Source of the DNA: Leuconostoc mesenteroides subsp. mesenteroides ATCC 8293
GTDB taxonomy: Bacteria > Bacillota > Bacilli > Lactobacillales > Lactobacillaceae
Direction: 5' to 3'
Assembly (NCBI RefSeq): GCF_000014445.1
Contig: NC_008531.1
Coordinates: 1,457,001-1,521,000, forward strand
Length of the DNA stretch: 64,000 nt
Within the stretch, counting starts at the first letter, position 1. Every line of letters starts with the position of its first letter. A program made the position numbers and the translations under genes. Positions 28,039-40,310 of this stretch are shown in pieces. The notes beneath the pieces were generated by a model, which was not told where the DNA came from, searched no databases, and worked only from the letters and a program-made list of their open reading frames with translations.

Positions 28039-30831
28039 TTACTCCAAGCCCTCTGTTACAGCTTCTGGATAAAACTCGCGTATGATTTCAGCTTCATGTT
28101 TTGATAATTCTGGGAAAGCTGAATCAGCACCTAAGTCCTCATGGAACATACGATCTCGTGGAGAAACACCGCCTGTTGCATGAGCAACAGCCAATTGCCA
28201 ACCATCATAATCTTTAGCATTCTCAGCGTCTTGAACATCTTGAACATGCAATTGAGATACCATTAGAAGCAAACGAACATCGGCATGCAATTCTGCTAAC
28301 CAGTTTTGTTGCTCAGTCGTCAAATACATTGTCAAAGCTGCTTCAGCATTTTTACCAATCAAATCTGCTTCACGCGCTTCTTCTAATATTTTGTTAACTG
28401 CATCACGTAACTTCATAAACACTGCCCAGTGATCAAACAGTGCTGTCGTGTCACCCAAATCCTCTACCTCAGGCATATCTGTCAAGTAAGCAAATTCAGC
28501 TGTTTCATGTGGCAAATACTCCCATACTTCTTCAGCAGTATGTGGTAATACTGGCAATAGTAATCGTACAAGATCAGTTAACGTTTTGTAAAATACGGTT
28601 TGCATAGAGCGTCGGGCATGACTTGTTGGGGCTTCAACATAGACGACGTCTTTAGCAATATCCAAATAAAAGGCTGATAAGTCAACGTTGACAAAATTAA
28701 TAACACGCTTGAAAATATCATTTAATTGATAATTATCATAGTCTTTACGAATATCTGCAACGAACTCATTTTCTAAAGCATAGAAATACTGATCATGTGC
28801 AGATAAATCACTGTAAGCAATTGCATCTTTTGTTGGATCAAAATCAGCTGTATTGGCCATCAAGAAACGCAATGTATTACGCAACTTACGATAATTTTCT
28901 GAAACTTGTTTCAAAATTTCATTTGATACAGGCATATCTTGCGATGTATCAACAGAAATTGTCCACAAACGTAAAATTTCAACACCAAGCTTGTTGGCCA
29001 CTTCAATAGGAGAAATCGTATTACCCAGTGACTTTGACATCTTGTTACCTTTACCATCAAGGGTAAATCCTTGTGACAAGATAGCCTTGTATGGTGCTAC
29101 ACCATTGACAGCAACTGAAGTGATTAATGAAGAATTAAACCAACCACGATATTGATCAGATCCTTCCAAATACATATCAGCTGGATAGTCCAATTGTGGA
29201 CGTGTATTCAATACGCCATTCCATGAAGAACCAGAATCAAACCACACATCCATGATGTCTTCTTCCTTGGTAAATTCACCATTTGGAGAATGTTCATTAG
29301 TATAGCCTTCAGGCAACAAATCCTTAGCTTCATGTTCAAACCAATAATTGGAACCATGTTCTGCAAATAAATCGGCAACATGGCTAATGACAGTTTCATC
29401 TAAGATAGCTGTCCCATCTTCTGCATAAAAGATTGGTAATGGCACACCCCAAACACGTTGGCGTGAGATGACCCAATCACCACGATCACGAATCATATTG
29501 TGCAGACGCACCTTTCCCCATTCTGGGAAATAAGCAACTTTATCTAATTCTGATAAAATTTCACTACGGAATTTTTCAACAGATGCAAACCATTGTGGCA
29601 CGGCTCGCCAAATGATAGGCTTTTTTGTACGCCAGTCAAATGGATATGAATGCGTGATTTTCTCTTTTGCCAAGAACAAGCGCGCATCGGTTAACTTATT
29701 AATCACCGTACCAACAACATCATCGTAAAACTTGCCTTCAAAATCAGGACCAGCATTAGCCGTCATAAATCCTTTGGCATCAACAGTGACATCAGCAGGC
29801 AAACCATATTTTTTACCTACATTATAATCATCTTCACCAAAACCAGGAGCAGTATGGACCAATCCAGTTCCAGAATCTAGGGTAACGTGATCAGCATTCA
29901 TAACTAGCTCTTCTTGCTCACTATCCCATGGATGGTATGCAGTAATCTTATCAAGTTCTTGTCCCTTGTAAGCAGCGACCGTTTCCCATGATTCCCAGCC
30001 AAACTTAGGCGCCACTGTTTCAAGTAAGTCTGTGGCTACAACGAATTTACGGTCTTCCCCAACTGGTTTCACCACCGAATATTCAAAATCAGGACCTAAG
30101 GTAATTCCACGAGAAGCCGTCACTGTAAAGGGTGTCGTCGTCCAAACTACAAAGTACGTATCCTCATCCAAGAGACCATGACCATCTTTAACTTTGTTTG
30201 CATAAAACAAAGACGTTGAATCAATATCATGATATTCAATTTCAGCTTCAGCCAATGCAGATTCAGAAGACCATGACCAATAAACTGGCTTTGCGCCTTT
30301 AAAGATATACCCTTTGGAAACCATAGTACCGAAAACTCGAACTTGTGCTGATTCAAATTCAGGTTGTAAAGTTATGTATGGATTATCCCAATCACCTAAC
30401 ACACCGAGTCGCTTAAAGTCAGCACGTTGTGTATCAACCTGCTTCAGAGCAAAATCTTTCGCCAAATTACGCCACTCATGCTTTGGCATACTTTTGCGAT
30501 CGTGCCCCAGCTTTGTCAATTGTTGCTCAATTGGTAGACCATGTGTATCCCAGCCTGGAACATACGGTGCATAGAAACCTGCCATATTCTTATAGCGAAC
30601 AATAATATCTTTAGTAATCTTATTCAAAGCATGACCAATGTGAATATTTCCGTTCGCATATGGTGGCCCATCGTGCAAATTAAAATGTGGTTTCAATTGA
30701 TTTTGGGACAATCTTTTTTGGTATAAATCCTGTGCATACCATTTTGCTTGACGCTCGGGTTCAGTTTTAGGTAGCGAACCACGCATTGGAAATCCTGTTT
30801 TTCCAAGATTTAATGTATCTTTATATTTCAT
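28039..30831 (-). CDS. ileS: Isoleucyl-tRNA synthetase lacking C-terminal zinc cysteines
   Basis: IleS charges tRNA-Ile and edits valine. The 930-residue protein has the HIGH motif in '[12 protein letters not shown]', the KMSKS motif 'KMSKSLGNT', and the CP1 editing domain between them. In most bacterial IleS the C-terminus is a zinc ribbon with two CxxC pairs. Here the aligned segment survives (residues about 888-925, '[11 protein letters not shown]') but the four cysteine positions read S, D, S and E, so zinc cannot bind in the usual way. A T-box leader precedes the gene. Confidence 0.95.
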   Translation of the reverse strand: MKYKDTLNLGKTGFPMRGSLPKTEPERQAKWYAQDLYQKRLSQNQLKPHFNLHDGPPYANGNIHIGHALNKITKDIIVRYKNMAGFYAPYVPGWDTHGLPIEQQLTKLGHDRKSMPKHEWRNLAKDFALKQVDTQRADFKRLGVLGDWDNPYITLQPEFESAQVRVFGTMVSKGYIFKGAKPVYWSWSSESALAEAEIEYHDIDSTSLFYANKVKDGHGLLDEDTYFVVWTTTPFTVTASRGITLGPDFEYSVVKPVGEDRKFVVATDLLETVAPKFGWESWETVAAYKGQELDKITAYHPWDSEQEELVMNADHVTLDSGTGLVHTAPGFGEDDYNVGKKYGLPADVTVDAKGFMTANAGPDFEGKFYDDVVGTVINKLTDARLFLAKEKITHSYPFDWRTKKPIIWRAVPQWFASVEKFRSEILSELDKVAYFPEWGKVRLHNMIRDRGDWVISRQRVWGVPLPIFYAEDGTAILDETVISHVADLFAEHGSNYWFEHEAKDLLPEGYTNEHSPNGEFTKEEDIMDVWFDSGSSWNGVLNTRPQLDYPADMYLEGSDQYRGWFNSSLITSVAVNGVAPYKAILSQGFTLDGKGNKMSKSLGNTISPIEVANKLGVEILRLWTISVDTSQDMPVSNEILKQVSENYRKLRNTLRFLMANTADFDPTKDAIAYSDLSAHDQYFYALENEFVADIRKDYDNYQLNDIFKRVINFVNVDLSAFYLDIAKDVVYVEAPTSHARRSMQTVFYKTLTDLVRLLLPVLPHTAEEVWEYLPHETAEFAYLTDMPEVEDLGDTTALFDHWAVFMKLRDAVNKILEEAREADLIGKNAEAALTMYLTTEQQNWLAELHADVRLLLMVSQLHVQDVQDAENAKDYDGWQLAVAHATGGVSPRDRMFHEDLGADSAFPELSKHEAEIIREFYPEAVTEGLE

Positions 30832-30895
30832 TGATAAATTCTCCTTTTTATCATTTTTTAGCCATTTTAAACAAATTTATTTAAACCATAATAAA

Positions 30896-31136
30896 TATAA
30901 AAAGCCCCTATGCTCGAAAGCATAGGGACGCAATAGCGTGGTACCACCCAACGTTTAGCAGCATAAAAATGCTGCCCTCAACTGGGGTTTAACGATCCTC
31001 ACCGGCTTAGCTTACTAAATATTGATATTCAGCTAAACAAAATAGTAACTGATCTGGTCAACATCAGGGACGATCATCTCTAACCACCATGACTCGCTGC
31101 ACGTATGAATGCCAACCTTGCTGTGTTACGCTTTTT
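30896..31136 (-). promoter_or_regulatory. T-box leader of ileS
   Basis: The T-box core GGGTGGTACCACG (about 30938-30950) is followed by a perfect 9-bp terminator stem (30919-30927 with 30906-30914) and a T run. The UGGU bulge matches a tRNA with discriminator A, as tRNA-Ile has. A stem III hairpin (GCAGCAT with ATGCTGC) and GA-rich stem I motifs ('GCGAGTCATGGTGG') lie upstream. A candidate isoleucine specifier ATC sits at 31026-31024 in GAATATCAAT. Uncharged tRNA-Ile would stabilise the antiterminator and allow ileS expression. Confidence 0.92.
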
Positions 31137-31140
31137 ATAA

Positions 31141-31803
31141 TTATTTATCGTCTTCGTTTTGTTCTGATCCCGGAAACACTACCACAGGGCCTTGCTCCTC
31201 GCTTGACTCTGGATCCTTCTGTTCTTCATCAGGTTCAGGAATAGCTACTGGCTCAGCCTTAGCGATTTCGCCAATACGATGAGCAGTTACTTGCCCCATT
31301 GGTAAACGATGAACTGCTTCTGCTAACTCATCGCTTTCTAATAGTTTACGCTGAGATTCCAATAATTGCAAGAATGAATTTTTAAAATCTTCAACTTCAG
31401 TACGTAATTGATTTTGCTCGTTCGTTAGATCAGCATTTTCTTGGGCTAAACGAACAGCATCAGCATCTGCCTTTGCTCGAGCATCATTAATAATTTTCGT
31501 CGCTGATTCTTGTGCATGAGTCAACTGCTTTTTCACTTCGACATCAGCATCTTGCTTCAAGCGATCAGCTGCTTCTTGGGCAACAAAGATTGATTGATTC
31601 ACTTGATCACGTTTTGATTCTAGCTCTTCAATCTTTACTTGAGCTAGTTCATTTTGATGCTTTAATTCATCACGTTCTGCAATCAGGGCTTCATAATCAC
31701 CGTTAATCTGGTCCAGAAATGCGTCGACATCTGTTGCAATGTAAGCTTTGCTGCCTTTTTTTGTAAATTCATGATTCAAAATTTCATCAGGTGTTAATGC
31801 CAT
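31141..31803 (-). CDS. divIVA: Cell-division initiation protein DivIVA
   Basis: DivIVA binds negatively curved membrane at septa and poles. The N-terminal lipid-binding domain ('MALTPDEILNHEFTKKGSKAY') is followed by long coiled coil (about 30-75 and 85-170) and an acidic tail. It has 220 residues. It is last in the dcw cluster, 60 bases after ylmH, with a strong AGGAGA site. The ileS T-box begins right behind it. Confidence 0.95.
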   Translation of the reverse strand: MALTPDEILNHEFTKKGSKAYIATDVDAFLDQINGDYEALIAERDELKHQNELAQVKIEELESKRDQVNQSIFVAQEAADRLKQDADVEVKKQLTHAQESATKIINDARAKADADAVRLAQENADLTNEQNQLRTEVEDFKNSFLQLLESQRKLLESDELAEAVHRLPMGQVTAHRIGEIAKAEPVAIPEPDEEQKDPESSEEQGPVVVFPGSEQNEDDK

Positions 31804-31863
31804 AATTTTTCTCCTTTAATATGTTTTGTGCGTTCACAACTACAGTTATTTCATACTTGCTCA

Positions 31864-32661
31864 CTATCTCCGGATAATATTGACAATGGATTTAATCTTG
31901 CCTTTTTTACTTATTCCGTCAAGCAATTTAATCTGAACTCGACCATGCTTTCTGACTGAAATAACATCACCGATTGCTAATTCTACATCCGGTTTAGCTA
32001 TTTCGCTCCAATTCACGCGCACTTGATTTTCTTCAATTAGCTTTTTAGCACCAGAACGCGATAGGTCAAATCCAGCTGAAATTACCGTATCAAGTCGTAA
32101 AGAAGATAACAACAAGAAATTTTCTTCCCAGTCATTTATATGGGGTAGTACGTTATTAAGATCACATTCTATTAGAGACACTTGAACATGACCAATTTTG
32201 GTAACCATCTGTTGCATGTAATGTTGCATCTTTGAATCAATGATGATTTGCCATCGACTGTGTGTCTGATCATATAAAATATCACCGATAACATTTCTAC
32301 TAATTCCACTGTACATCATTGAGCCTAAAATAGTTGAGTGATGCAGGTCATCAAATTTAGTAGGATATTTTATTTCAAGCAATGATATCTCAAATTCCAA
32401 ATCATCTTGAGGATATTCCTTGGGTATAAGAATAGCACGCTGGCTTTCCGCACCTTGAACACCACCATTAAAGTAAACAGCTAAATCAGCAGCATGATTC
32501 ACTAAAACATTTAAAATGTACTGTTCCCGTGGATTGAGAAATCGTGTTAAAATACTACGATATTCATTTCTAGATTGTTGAATCCAATCATCAACTTGCT
32601 TTACAAATGGTTGTTCATTTGAACGAAAATGTTGACTAATTGTTGATAGCTTGTTTGTCAT
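31864..32661 (-). CDS. ylmH: YlmH-like S4-domain RNA-binding protein
   Basis: The 265-residue protein ends in an S4 RNA-binding domain (about 187-245, '[16 protein letters not shown]'). YlmH/RqcP2 homologues bind tRNA-carrying 50S subunits, and family members have been linked to ribosome rescue and division. The N-terminal two-thirds matches the YlmH-specific domain. It overlaps yggT by four bases. Confidence 0.9.
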   Translation of the reverse strand: MTNKLSTISQHFRSNEQPFVKQVDDWIQQSRNEYRSILTRFLNPREQYILNVLVNHAADLAVYFNGGVQGAESQRAILIPKEYPQDDLEFEISLLEIKYPTKFDDLHHSTILGSMMYSGISRNVIGDILYDQTHSRWQIIIDSKMQHYMQQMVTKIGHVQVSLIECDLNNVLPHINDWEENFLLLSSLRLDTVISAGFDLSRSGAKKLIEENQVRVNWSEIAKPDVELAIGDVISVRKHGRVQIKLLDGISKKGKIKSIVNIIRR

Positions 32662-32921
32662 AGAAACAAATTAACCAAGTGTAATAAACCACTACGAGCA
32701 AAATTCAAAGCAATTATGGCGACAATTGGTGAAAAATCAATCATTGCTATAGGCGGAATAAAGCGAAACATACTTAAGTAAGGTTCAACAATTTTTCCAA
32801 GGAACCGCCCCAAGCCAGATTCACGTGCGCCAGGAAGCCAAGACATTAAGATATAAACGACAATGGCATATTCATAATATTGAATCAGGTTAAAAACCCA
32901 TTTAATAATTTCTATTATCAT
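32658..32921 (-). CDS. YggT family membrane protein (YlmG)
   Basis: This 87-residue protein has two hydrophobic helices around the conserved '[23 protein letters not shown]' loop, of which '[12 protein letters not shown]' is the family hallmark. It is known as YlmG in the dcw region of Gram-positive bacteria and cyanobacteria, where it affects cell and nucleoid shape; its biochemical role is unknown. Confidence 0.9.
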   Translation of the reverse strand: MIIEIIKWVFNLIQYYEYAIVVYILMSWLPGARESGLGRFLGKIVEPYLSMFRFIPPIAMIDFSPIVAIIALNFARSGLLHLVNLFL

Positions 32922-32926
32922 GTGTA

Positions 32927-33376
32927 TTAGTACCGGCTGTTTGGTTCAAGGTTATCCGTCAATGTGCCAGAAATCTCAAATGTATTCGGCGTTACCAAAA
33001 AAATTGATTGTCCGATGCGTTCAATTTCCCCATTAACAGCGTATATTGTACCGCCTAGGAAATCTAAAATGCGCTTGGCTTGAGCTTCATCAATTTGAGT
33101 AAAATTAACGATTGCAGCCTCACCGCCAAGTATCTGTGACGCAATTGAACGAGAATCTGAATAAACTTTAGGCTCAAATAAAGCAATTTTACTGTTAGCG
33201 CTGTTCAATCCTGCAGGAGTTTGTGACTGGGTAGTTTGTCTAACAAATCGTGGTTGTGAAGAAGTTTGTTGTGTTGTCTGCTGCTCTTGCTGCTGACTTT
33301 GTTCATACCCATCTTCTTCGTAATAGTCGTCTTCTTCATTGCTGAAAAGACGCTTAATTGTATCACCTAATGCCAT
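32927..33376 (-). CDS. sepF: Cell division protein SepF
   Basis: SepF polymerises and anchors FtsZ to the membrane. The 149-residue protein has an N-terminal membrane-targeting helix ('[12 protein letters not shown]'), a Gln/Thr/Ser-rich disordered linker (about 15-60) and the globular SepF domain ('[15 protein letters not shown]', '[13 protein letters not shown]'). It starts nine bases after ftsZ. Confidence 0.95.
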   Translation of the reverse strand: MALGDTIKRLFSNEEDDYYEEDGYEQSQQQEQQTTQQTSSQPRFVRQTTQSQTPAGLNSANSKIALFEPKVYSDSRSIASQILGGEAAIVNFTQIDEAQAKRILDFLGGTIYAVNGEIERIGQSIFLVTPNTFEISGTLTDNLEPNSRY

Positions 33377-33385
33377 AAGTTCTCC

Positions 33386-34693
33386 TTAACGCTTCTTGAA
33401 AAATGGTGGCTGATCATTATCATCATCATTTGACAAATCAACAGATGCACTTGAAGTTGGCGTATTAAACACATCAAAAGATTGCTTTTGAACATCGTCA
33501 AAACGTTTTTCCTCAGAGAATACATCTTTTGTATCATTCGTAATGTTCCAGTCTGCAAATGGATCATTTTGTGCCATTGTAGGCTTAGGCGCAGCATTTG
33601 AAGGTGCTGGCTTTTCAAATACAGAATTGTTTATTGGCGCTTCATTGGTATTTGTTGTGCTACTTGTATTAACGTTAGAACCAAAAACATTTGCAGCTGA
33701 GGCAGCAGTGTTTTCAGTCATTTTAGGTTTTTCAGTCACATTTTGTAAACCAGTAGCAATCACTGTAACTCGAATTGAATCTTCCAAGTTTTCATCAATT
33801 GAAGTACCAAAAATAACATTGACATCGTGACCGGCTTCTTGGCTAATCACTTCTGAGGCTGTTTGCGCCTCAAACAATGACATGTCCAAACCACCTGTGA
33901 TGTTTAACAAAACATCTTCAGCTCCTGCCATATCAACTTCCAACAATGGAGAAGAAATAGCTTGCTTAGTTGCATCAGCTGCACGCGTTTCACCACTGGC
34001 TTGTCCAACACCCATCAAAGCAGGTCCGGCATCTTGCATAACCGTTTTAACGTCAGCAAAATCCAAGTTAATAAAGCCTGGGTTTGTAATCAATTCTGAA
34101 ATACCACGAACACCTTGTGCCACGACTTCATCAACTACCTTAAAAGCTTCTGACAATGGCGTGCGCAAATCAATACGATCTTTCAAACGTTCGTTTGTAA
34201 TAACAATCAAAGAATCGACAGATTCTGAGAGTGCTTGAAGACCTTCGGCAGCATAACGACCACGCTTTGGACCTTCCCACTTAAATGGACGAGTAACCAC
34301 AGCAACGGTTAGAGCGCCTTGCTCCTTGGCAATACGTGCTACAACTGGAGCAGCGCCATTACCAGTTCCGCCACCCATTCCAGCTGTAATAACTACCATA
34401 TCAGCCCCTGTCATGGCAGAAGCAATTGCCTCTGATGATTCTTCAGCGGCCTTGGTTCCTCTTTCAGGATTAGAACCGGCACCTAATCCACCGGTCAATT
34501 TAGGACCAATTTGAATTTTTGTGTCTGCTTTTGATTTATCTAGTGCTTGTACATCAGTGTTGGCAACGATAAATTCGACACCGCTAACACCTTCTTCTAT
34601 CATATGATTAACAGCATTGGAACCACCGCCTCCAACACCGATAACCTTAATGATTGCGCCTGCTTGTTGCGCGTCATCAATTGAAAAATCCAT
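33386..34693 (-). CDS. ftsZ: Cell division protein FtsZ
   Basis: FtsZ is the tubulin-like GTPase of the Z ring. The 435-residue protein has the tubulin signature [10 protein letters not shown], the T7 loop '[11 protein letters not shown]', and a C-terminal peptide '[11 protein letters not shown]' that binds FtsA and SepF. A disordered linker of about 100 residues rich in Asn, Ser and Thr joins them. Confidence 0.98.
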   Translation of the reverse strand: MDFSIDDAQQAGAIIKVIGVGGGGSNAVNHMIEEGVSGVEFIVANTDVQALDKSKADTKIQIGPKLTGGLGAGSNPERGTKAAEESSEAIASAMTGADMVVITAGMGGGTGNGAAPVVARIAKEQGALTVAVVTRPFKWEGPKRGRYAAEGLQALSESVDSLIVITNERLKDRIDLRTPLSEAFKVVDEVVAQGVRGISELITNPGFINLDFADVKTVMQDAGPALMGVGQASGETRAADATKQAISSPLLEVDMAGAEDVLLNITGGLDMSLFEAQTASEVISQEAGHDVNVIFGTSIDENLEDSIRVTVIATGLQNVTEKPKMTENTAASAANVFGSNVNTSSTTNTNEAPINNSVFEKPAPSNAAPKPTMAQNDPFADWNITNDTKDVFSEEKRFDDVQKQSFDVFNTPTSSASVDLSNDDDNDQPPFFKKR

Positions 34694-34716
34694 GAGTCGT
34701 CTCCTTAAATGTTCGA

Positions 34717-36048
34717 TTATTCTTCATTAAATAAATTGCTGAGTTTTTGACGCATTTTGCCAAACCAGCCTTGTTGCGGGTCATTTACAATTTCACCATC
34801 ATACTGAAAACTTTCTACAGGTTGTTGCACAACTTCATCCCCATACTCTTCTGGTAACATGGAAGTTTGTTGTTCAACTGCATGACGTTGCATAATAGTT
34901 TGCTTAATCACCTGTTGTGTCATACTTTCACGAGAAGCAAACATCGCATAGGATAGCGAACGCGAATAGGCTGGATGCCGCAAACCAATTTGATCTGGTA
35001 CAAACAAGCGGACATTATCACCCAAAACTCGCTTTGCAAAGTCTACCATTTTCGGTAAGGCAGCGTTGCCACCAGTTAGAACAAAACCACCTGGTAGATT
35101 CAACGCACCAATTTGCTTTAATTGCTCAAATAGTCGCGTATACATCTGTTCTAAACGTGCAGCGATAATCTCTGAAAGATACTGTTCGTCAAATTGCTTA
35201 GTAAATTCTTCGCCGATAACCTCTACTGGAAATTCGTTAGATGACACAGTCTGCGAAGGATCTGCATATCCATAGTCTCGCTTGATTTTCTCAGCGTTAA
35301 TATATGATGTCCCTAACACAGTTGATATATCTTTAGTAACATTATCTCCACCTTCTATATCGACGAAGGTAAATTTGAGTTTTCGATCATGGATAACTGA
35401 AGTACTAGTTTGGCCGCCACCAAGATCTATAAGAACAGTTCCAAAATCTTGCTGCCCATCATTTAAAATGATAGATCCCATGGCTAATGGTGCTAATACA
35501 AATTCTCGTAAAGTTAATCCTGCTTTTTGAATAGCCATCCGTGTGTTATCTAAAACTTTTTCCGGCCCAACATAAGCAATGCCATGCATCTCTAACCGAA
35601 CACCAATCATTTCATGTGGATCTTTGATGCCATCAAAACCATCAACTACAAATTCCTCAGCGACCAATTCTATTACATCATGGTCAGCTGGCAATCCACG
35701 CGACAAGGCCTGTGTTGCAACATTTTGTACATCTTGATATGTAATTCTTTTATTCTGATTAGCAATCGACACTAAACCGTCGACATTAATAATTTTAATT
35801 TGATTAGCTGGAACACCAGCTACGACTTCACTGATTTGAATATTTGCTTTTTCTTGTGCTTGGTCAATCGCTTCACGAATTGCACTTGCAGTCGCATCAA
35901 TGTCAACGATGACACCACGTCTCAAGCCCCGAGATGGGGCATTTCCTGCACCAATTACATTGAACTGATTACCAGTCATTTGTGTAATGACAACCTTGAT
36001 TGAAGTAGTTCCGATGTCTAATCCAACCGTCACGCCTGAATTATTCAT
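34717..36048 (-). CDS. ftsA: Cell division protein FtsA
   Basis: FtsA is the actin-like ATPase that tethers FtsZ to the membrane. The 443-residue protein has the phosphate-1 motif '[13 protein letters not shown]', phosphate-2 '[15 protein letters not shown]', and adenosine motif '[15 protein letters not shown]'. Its C-terminus '[12 protein letters not shown]' is an amphipathic membrane helix. A 91-base gap upstream holds its own promoter. Confidence 0.97.
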   Translation of the reverse strand: MNNSGVTVGLDIGTTSIKVVITQMTGNQFNVIGAGNAPSRGLRRGVIVDIDATASAIREAIDQAQEKANIQISEVVAGVPANQIKIINVDGLVSIANQNKRITYQDVQNVATQALSRGLPADHDVIELVAEEFVVDGFDGIKDPHEMIGVRLEMHGIAYVGPEKVLDNTRMAIQKAGLTLREFVLAPLAMGSIILNDGQQDFGTVLIDLGGGQTSTSVIHDRKLKFTFVDIEGGDNVTKDISTVLGTSYINAEKIKRDYGYADPSQTVSSNEFPVEVIGEEFTKQFDEQYLSEIIAARLEQMYTRLFEQLKQIGALNLPGGFVLTGGNAALPKMVDFAKRVLGDNVRLFVPDQIGLRHPAYSRSLSYAMFASRESMTQQVIKQTIMQRHAVEQQTSMLPEEYGDEVVQQPVESFQYDGEIVNDPQQGWFGKMRQKLSNLFNEE

Positions 36049-36080
36049 GCGTCGTGCCCCTTTATAAATTATTTTTTTAA

Positions 36081-36134
36081 AATATACCTAGTACTAATGG
36101 TACCATACAAATGAGGTGTTTTACCACTCATTTG
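36081..36134 (-). promoter_or_regulatory. Probable ftsA-ftsZ promoter with hairpin
   Basis: TTGTAT (36110-36105), an 18-base spacer and TATATT (36086-36081) lie in the divIB-ftsA gap. A hairpin with 8-bp arms (36108-36115 with 36127-36134) overlaps the -35. It has no T tail, so it looks like an operator or processing site rather than a terminator. Confidence 0.5.
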
Positions 36135-36139
36135 CTGTT

Positions 36140-36844
36140 CTATTTAGAACCATATCCGTAGGAATATGCACCATATTGTAAATCAATTATTCCCTTGGTT
36201 TGCATTTGAGCTGCAATACCAGGATAATAAATCATTTTTTTCCCAAATGTCTTCAGCGTAGCCAAAACTGTATTTCCATCCGTCATAATAATCTTCAAAC
36301 GATTATTGTTGTCCTTGGTTGGTGAATATATGATTTGACTTATGTTCTGCCTTAATGATAATTCAAACTGTGAGAAAGTTTTAGCCGTGTTAGTCAGTTG
36401 CGCGTTATTTTTGAAGTTACTATAAATTGGTGCATTTCCGTTAGGATTATCAACTTTTTTTGATTTCCCTTGACGGTTAAGTGCATACCATTGACCATCT
36501 TTTTTCACAAATCCTGCACTAATATTTTCAACAACTTTGATTGAAACGACATTACTGTCCAAATCAATATCAGCAGAATAAACTTTGGCATCTTTTTTTA
36601 TTAATCGATGCGCGATGAAGGTCGTTTGTCCAAGAACACGCCAGCGTGGTGTTTTATCGTTAATGCCAACATATTTTTGAACTTGTTGTTTGGTTAACAT
36701 ATTCGAATCAATGTTAACTGAACTAATCGTACGCCATGGTTGTAAACTCAAAATTAAACCGACAATTAAAACAACAAAAGCCGTCAAACTAATCCAAAGT
36801 TGTAACGGTCGTCGCTTCATAAATTGTGATTTAATTTTCTCCAT
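36140..36844 (-). CDS. divIB: Cell division protein DivIB/FtsQ
   Basis: DivIB works with FtsL and DivIC at the septum. The 234-residue protein has a short basic cytoplasmic tail, one membrane helix (about 16-35), a POTRA domain ('ISSVNIDSNMLTKQQVQKYV') and a beta domain. It overlaps murG by one base. No divIC is seen in the window. Confidence 0.92.
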   Translation of the reverse strand: MEKIKSQFMKRRPLQLWISLTAFVVLIVGLILSLQPWRTISSVNIDSNMLTKQQVQKYVGINDKTPRWRVLGQTTFIAHRLIKKDAKVYSADIDLDSNVVSIKVVENISAGFVKKDGQWYALNRQGKSKKVDNPNGNAPIYSNFKNNAQLTNTAKTFSQFELSLRQNISQIIYSPTKDNNNRLKIIMTDGNTVLATLKTFGKKMIYYPGIAAQMQTKGIIDLQYGAYSYGYGSK

Positions 36845-37935
36845 TATTCACCAATTGCATCTAATATTAACGCGTATAAACGATCTCCAGCATCTCTGAT
36901 GCCAACATTTTTAGCTTGTTCTGTCATTGTTTTGCTAACAGATTCATTTAATAACAGCGAATCCGCTGCTAGCAATAATGCTTTCCCTGACAAAGCTGGT
37001 TCAGTAATCATCAATGCAGCGCCTGCATCAACTAGGCTTTGTGCATTTTTTGTTTGATGGTCACCAGTAACATAGGGGCTTGGCACTAGAATTGATGGAA
37101 TGCCCAGTGCCGTGATTTCAGCAATAGACGTTGCACCAGCTCGAGATACAATAGCCGACGTTTTTGCCAATACCTCTGGCATGTTTTCAATGTAAGGTAA
37201 AATTCGAACATTATCTGCTGGCTGTGTAGTCAGCCGATCTAAAACATTTTCATATCGCTTTGGACCAGTCACAATAACGACTTGATAATTTCTTTTATTA
37301 AACTCTTGCATAGCATCAATGACAGCTAAATTGATTGGCGGTGCCCCTTGAGAGCCTCCAAATATCAATAATGATGGCTTTTCATCGCTCAATCCAATTT
37401 GTTGCCATGAAAAATTAGACTTAATAGATGCCACCTGTTGGGCCCGCGGGTTTCCTACAACAAATACTTTGTCTTTAGGAAATTGTGACAGCGCAGCATC
37501 AAAAGCGACACCTATCTTAGTTGCACCACGTGACAAAAACTTATTTGTAACGCCTGCCACTGAATTTTGCTCATGTATAACAGTTGGGATGTGCAGCCTT
37601 TGGGCAGCATAGACAACAGCGCCACTGACATATCCACCTGTTCCAACTACAACATCAGGATCAAAATCCTTAATAATCTTTTTAGCCTCTTTAACCGCTT
37701 TTAAGAATAATGATACTGTCTTGATATTTTCTAATGAAAAAGATCTTTTAAAGCCTTGAACAGTTAATTTTTCAAAAGGCATGCCTGTGGCCGGCACAAT
37801 GTTTGATTCCACACCACGTTCTGAACCAACATACAAAAATTCCGTATCCGGCTCATGTTTACGAATGACTTCAGCTAGTGCCAATGCTGGGTAAATGTGA
37901 CCACCAGTACCACCACCCGATAGAATTATTTTCAT
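36844..37935 (-). CDS. murG: MurG N-acetylglucosaminyltransferase
   Basis: MurG adds GlcNAc to lipid I, forming lipid II at the inner membrane face. The 363-residue GT-B protein shows the N-terminal '[19 protein letters not shown]', the linker 'GSQGAPPIN' and '[21 protein letters not shown]' for the nucleotide sugar. Confidence 0.97.
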   Translation of the reverse strand: MKIILSGGGTGGHIYPALALAEVIRKHEPDTEFLYVGSERGVESNIVPATGMPFEKLTVQGFKRSFSLENIKTVSLFLKAVKEAKKIIKDFDPDVVVGTGGYVSGAVVYAAQRLHIPTVIHEQNSVAGVTNKFLSRGATKIGVAFDAALSQFPKDKVFVVGNPRAQQVASIKSNFSWQQIGLSDEKPSLLIFGGSQGAPPINLAVIDAMQEFNKRNYQVVIVTGPKRYENVLDRLTTQPADNVRILPYIENMPEVLAKTSAIVSRAGATSIAEITALGIPSILVPSPYVTGDHQTKNAQSLVDAGAALMITEPALSGKALLLAADSLLLNESVSKTMTEQAKNVGIRDAGDRLYALILDAIGE

Positions 37936-37945
37936 TTTAGTCCTC

Positions 37946-39295
37946 TCATGAATTCAATGTTTCTTTCAGTGATGCAACAAAATTATCACCGCGCTCTTCA
38001 AAGCTACTATATTGATCCCAACTTGCCTGTGCCGGAGAAAGCAACACTACATCTCCTGGTGAAGCTAATTGAACAGCTACTGGCGCAGCATGTTCGACAT
38101 CAGTCACAGCAATCACTGGTTTTCCAGCCTCACGTGCAAGTGTTACAATTTTTTGTTGCGTTTCTCCAACAGCAATAACTGCCTTCACATTTTTTAGATT
38201 TGGTAGCAAACGTTCCAAATCATCGCCACGCTCTAAACCGCCTCCAATCCATATCGTTGGACAATCAAAACTATCCAAAGCGGTTTGGGTGGCTTCAATA
38301 TCTGTTGCTTTAGAATCGTTATAGTATTTAACATCACCAGCTGTGAACAGATATTGCAGTCGATGTGCTACACCACTAAACGTTTTTAAAACTTCTCGAA
38401 TAGCTGGTTTAGACACACCGGCTAAATTAGCTACTGTTACAGCAGCTAAAATATTTTCCTGATTATGTGGTCCTACTAACTTAATATCCTTAGTAGGCAT
38501 CACAATTTCATCTGTTAATGTCAAATTACCATTCGAAAATGCAACTGGAAAATGCTGTTTTGTTCTAGAAAATTCTAAAACTTGAGCCTCAGTTTCATTT
38601 TTAAACTTTTCTGTATCTTGCCCATCAGCATTTAAAACCAAGTATTGATTAGCATTTTGATGACGCGTAATGCGGAATTTAGCAGCAACATAGTTGGCGC
38701 GCGTTTTATGGTAATCTAAATGATTTGAAAAAATATTAGTAACCAACGCGATGTCTGGTTGGATATCAGGTAGTCCTAATAATTGGAAGCTAGATAACTC
38801 CAATAATAAAGTATCTTCTCGAGTTAAATCAAAAACCACTTCACTAACTGGAACACCGATATTTCCCGCAGTTATTACATTTTGGCCGTCAGCCTTCAAC
38901 ATATCACGAATTAATGATGTAGTTGTTGTTTTTCCGTTCGAGCCAGTTACTGCTATCAAGCGACCATTAAAAGTGCTCAAGGCAATCTCAACTTCTGTCA
39001 ATATAGGAATATTAAGTTTTTCAGCTTTTTGCACTAAAGGATGGTCATAATTAATACCAGGATTTTTAATCAGGTAATCATATGTGCTATCAAGCGTTTC
39101 GGCATTGTCCGTGCCAATCAATGTTACATCAGCAGCCAATAACGATCGATAAGTAGCATCTTGCGCATCAAATTCGCCGCCATTGACCACTGTAACTTTG
39201 CTACCTAATTTTGTTAATAGTTGTGCTGCTGCTTTTCCTGAGCGTGCCCAACCAAATACCATTACTTTTTTGTTTTTAAAATCTGTTGCTTGCAT
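37946..39295 (-). CDS. murD: UDP-MurNAc-L-alanine--D-glutamate ligase
   Basis: MurD adds D-glutamate to the growing peptidoglycan precursor. The 449-residue protein has the Mur-ligase ATP loop '[14 protein letters not shown]', the metal-binding '[10 protein letters not shown]', and the C-terminal domain with '[15 protein letters not shown]'. It begins 43 bases after mraY. Confidence 0.97.
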   Translation of the reverse strand: MQATDFKNKKVMVFGWARSGKAAAQLLTKLGSKVTVVNGGEFDAQDATYRSLLAADVTLIGTDNAETLDSTYDYLIKNPGINYDHPLVQKAEKLNIPILTEVEIALSTFNGRLIAVTGSNGKTTTTSLIRDMLKADGQNVITAGNIGVPVSEVVFDLTREDTLLLELSSFQLLGLPDIQPDIALVTNIFSNHLDYHKTRANYVAAKFRITRHQNANQYLVLNADGQDTEKFKNETEAQVLEFSRTKQHFPVAFSNGNLTLTDEIVMPTKDIKLVGPHNQENILAAVTVANLAGVSKPAIREVLKTFSGVAHRLQYLFTAGDVKYYNDSKATDIEATQTALDSFDCPTIWIGGGLERGDDLERLLPNLKNVKAVIAVGETQQKIVTLAREAGKPVIAVTDVEHAAPVAVQLASPGDVVLLSPAQASWDQYSSFEERGDNFVASLKETLNS

Positions 39296-39338
39296 AACTA
39301 ACCTGATTTCTATTATATGTACGCGGCTAATGTCCGCT

Positions 39339-40301
39339 TTAACTCATATACAAAATACCAATAATTCCTATGATTGCAGTTACAATCCAGAACAAGGCAT
39401 CAATTTGCCATTCATTCCAGCCAAACTTTTCAAATGAGTGATGTATTGGCGCCATGGGAAAAATTCGCTTTTTCCAGAAATGATAGCCAATTGTTTGAAT
39501 AACTACTGATAGGGTCTCGATAACAAAAATCAACCCAAACCATAAAAGTGAAAAAGGAATGCCAAGTACAATTGATTCGATTGCCAGCCCAGCACCCAAA
39601 GCTAAAGATCCGGTATCGCCCATAAAAATTTTTGCTTTTGGTTTGTTAAATAACAAAAAGCCAACCAACGCACCGATAATTGAGGCGTTAAAAATCACAA
39701 TTATATGGTTATGAACTCCTAAAGCAATCCACGTATATACGAGATAGACAATAAGACTTGTCCCCGTTAGTAGACCATCTAAGCCATCTGTTAAGTTAGT
39801 CGCATTTGACCAACCCACCAGCCAAAACCACAGGAAAATGAAGTAAAAGATTCCTAAATTAAAAACACCAATAAACGGTATATTTAATATGAGTGGTATT
39901 TGCATAATCCACATAATAATCATGATGACAACCGCACATAACGTTTGCGCCAAAAGTTTTGGTATGAAGCGGAAACCATCATCCGCATGATGAATCATTT
40001 TCAACGCATCATCAATGCCACCAATAATTGCGTAAGCAACAACTGCCAAGATGGGTATAAGCACCATTACAAATCCAATTTTACCCGAATAAGCGACACT
40101 ACCAATCAGTGCGCTTAGCGATGCAGCTGCAATAAACAATGCCCCACCCATACTTGGTGTACCTGCTTTAGATTGATGGTCAGGCCCAAGTTTCCGAATT
40201 ACGGCCTGTTCTTTAGATTGTTTTAAAAATTTGATCACCGCAGGCATGAATATTACAGTAACAATAAACGCACGGGTGAATGCCCAAAAATACTCTGTCA
40301 T
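39339..40301 (-). CDS. mraY: Phospho-MurNAc-pentapeptide translocase MraY
   Basis: MraY moves phospho-MurNAc-pentapeptide onto undecaprenyl phosphate, making lipid I. The 320-residue protein has about ten membrane helices and the catalytic motifs 'KAGTPSMGGALF', 'NATNLTDGLDGL' and 'FMGDTGSLALG'. Its lipid carrier connects functionally with the PopT-like protein at 9184. Confidence 0.97.
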   Translation of the reverse strand: MTEYFWAFTRAFIVTVIFMPAVIKFLKQSKEQAVIRKLGPDHQSKAGTPSMGGALFIAAASLSALIGSVAYSGKIGFVMVLIPILAVVAYAIIGGIDDALKMIHHADDGFRFIPKLLAQTLCAVVIMIIMWIMQIPLILNIPFIGVFNLGIFYFIFLWFWLVGWSNATNLTDGLDGLLTGTSLIVYLVYTWIALGVHNHIIVIFNASIIGALVGFLLFNKPKAKIFMGDTGSLALGAGLAIESIVLGIPFSLLWFGLIFVIETLSVVIQTIGYHFWKKRIFPMAPIHHSFEKFGWNEWQIDALFWIVTAIIGIIGILYMS

Positions 40302-40310
40302 TTTCTCCCA

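Noticed and set aside
30950..31020. GATC in GAGGATCGTT as T-box specifier
   Set aside because: It lies too close to stem III; the ATC in GAATATCAAT at 31026-31024 fits the stem I context better.
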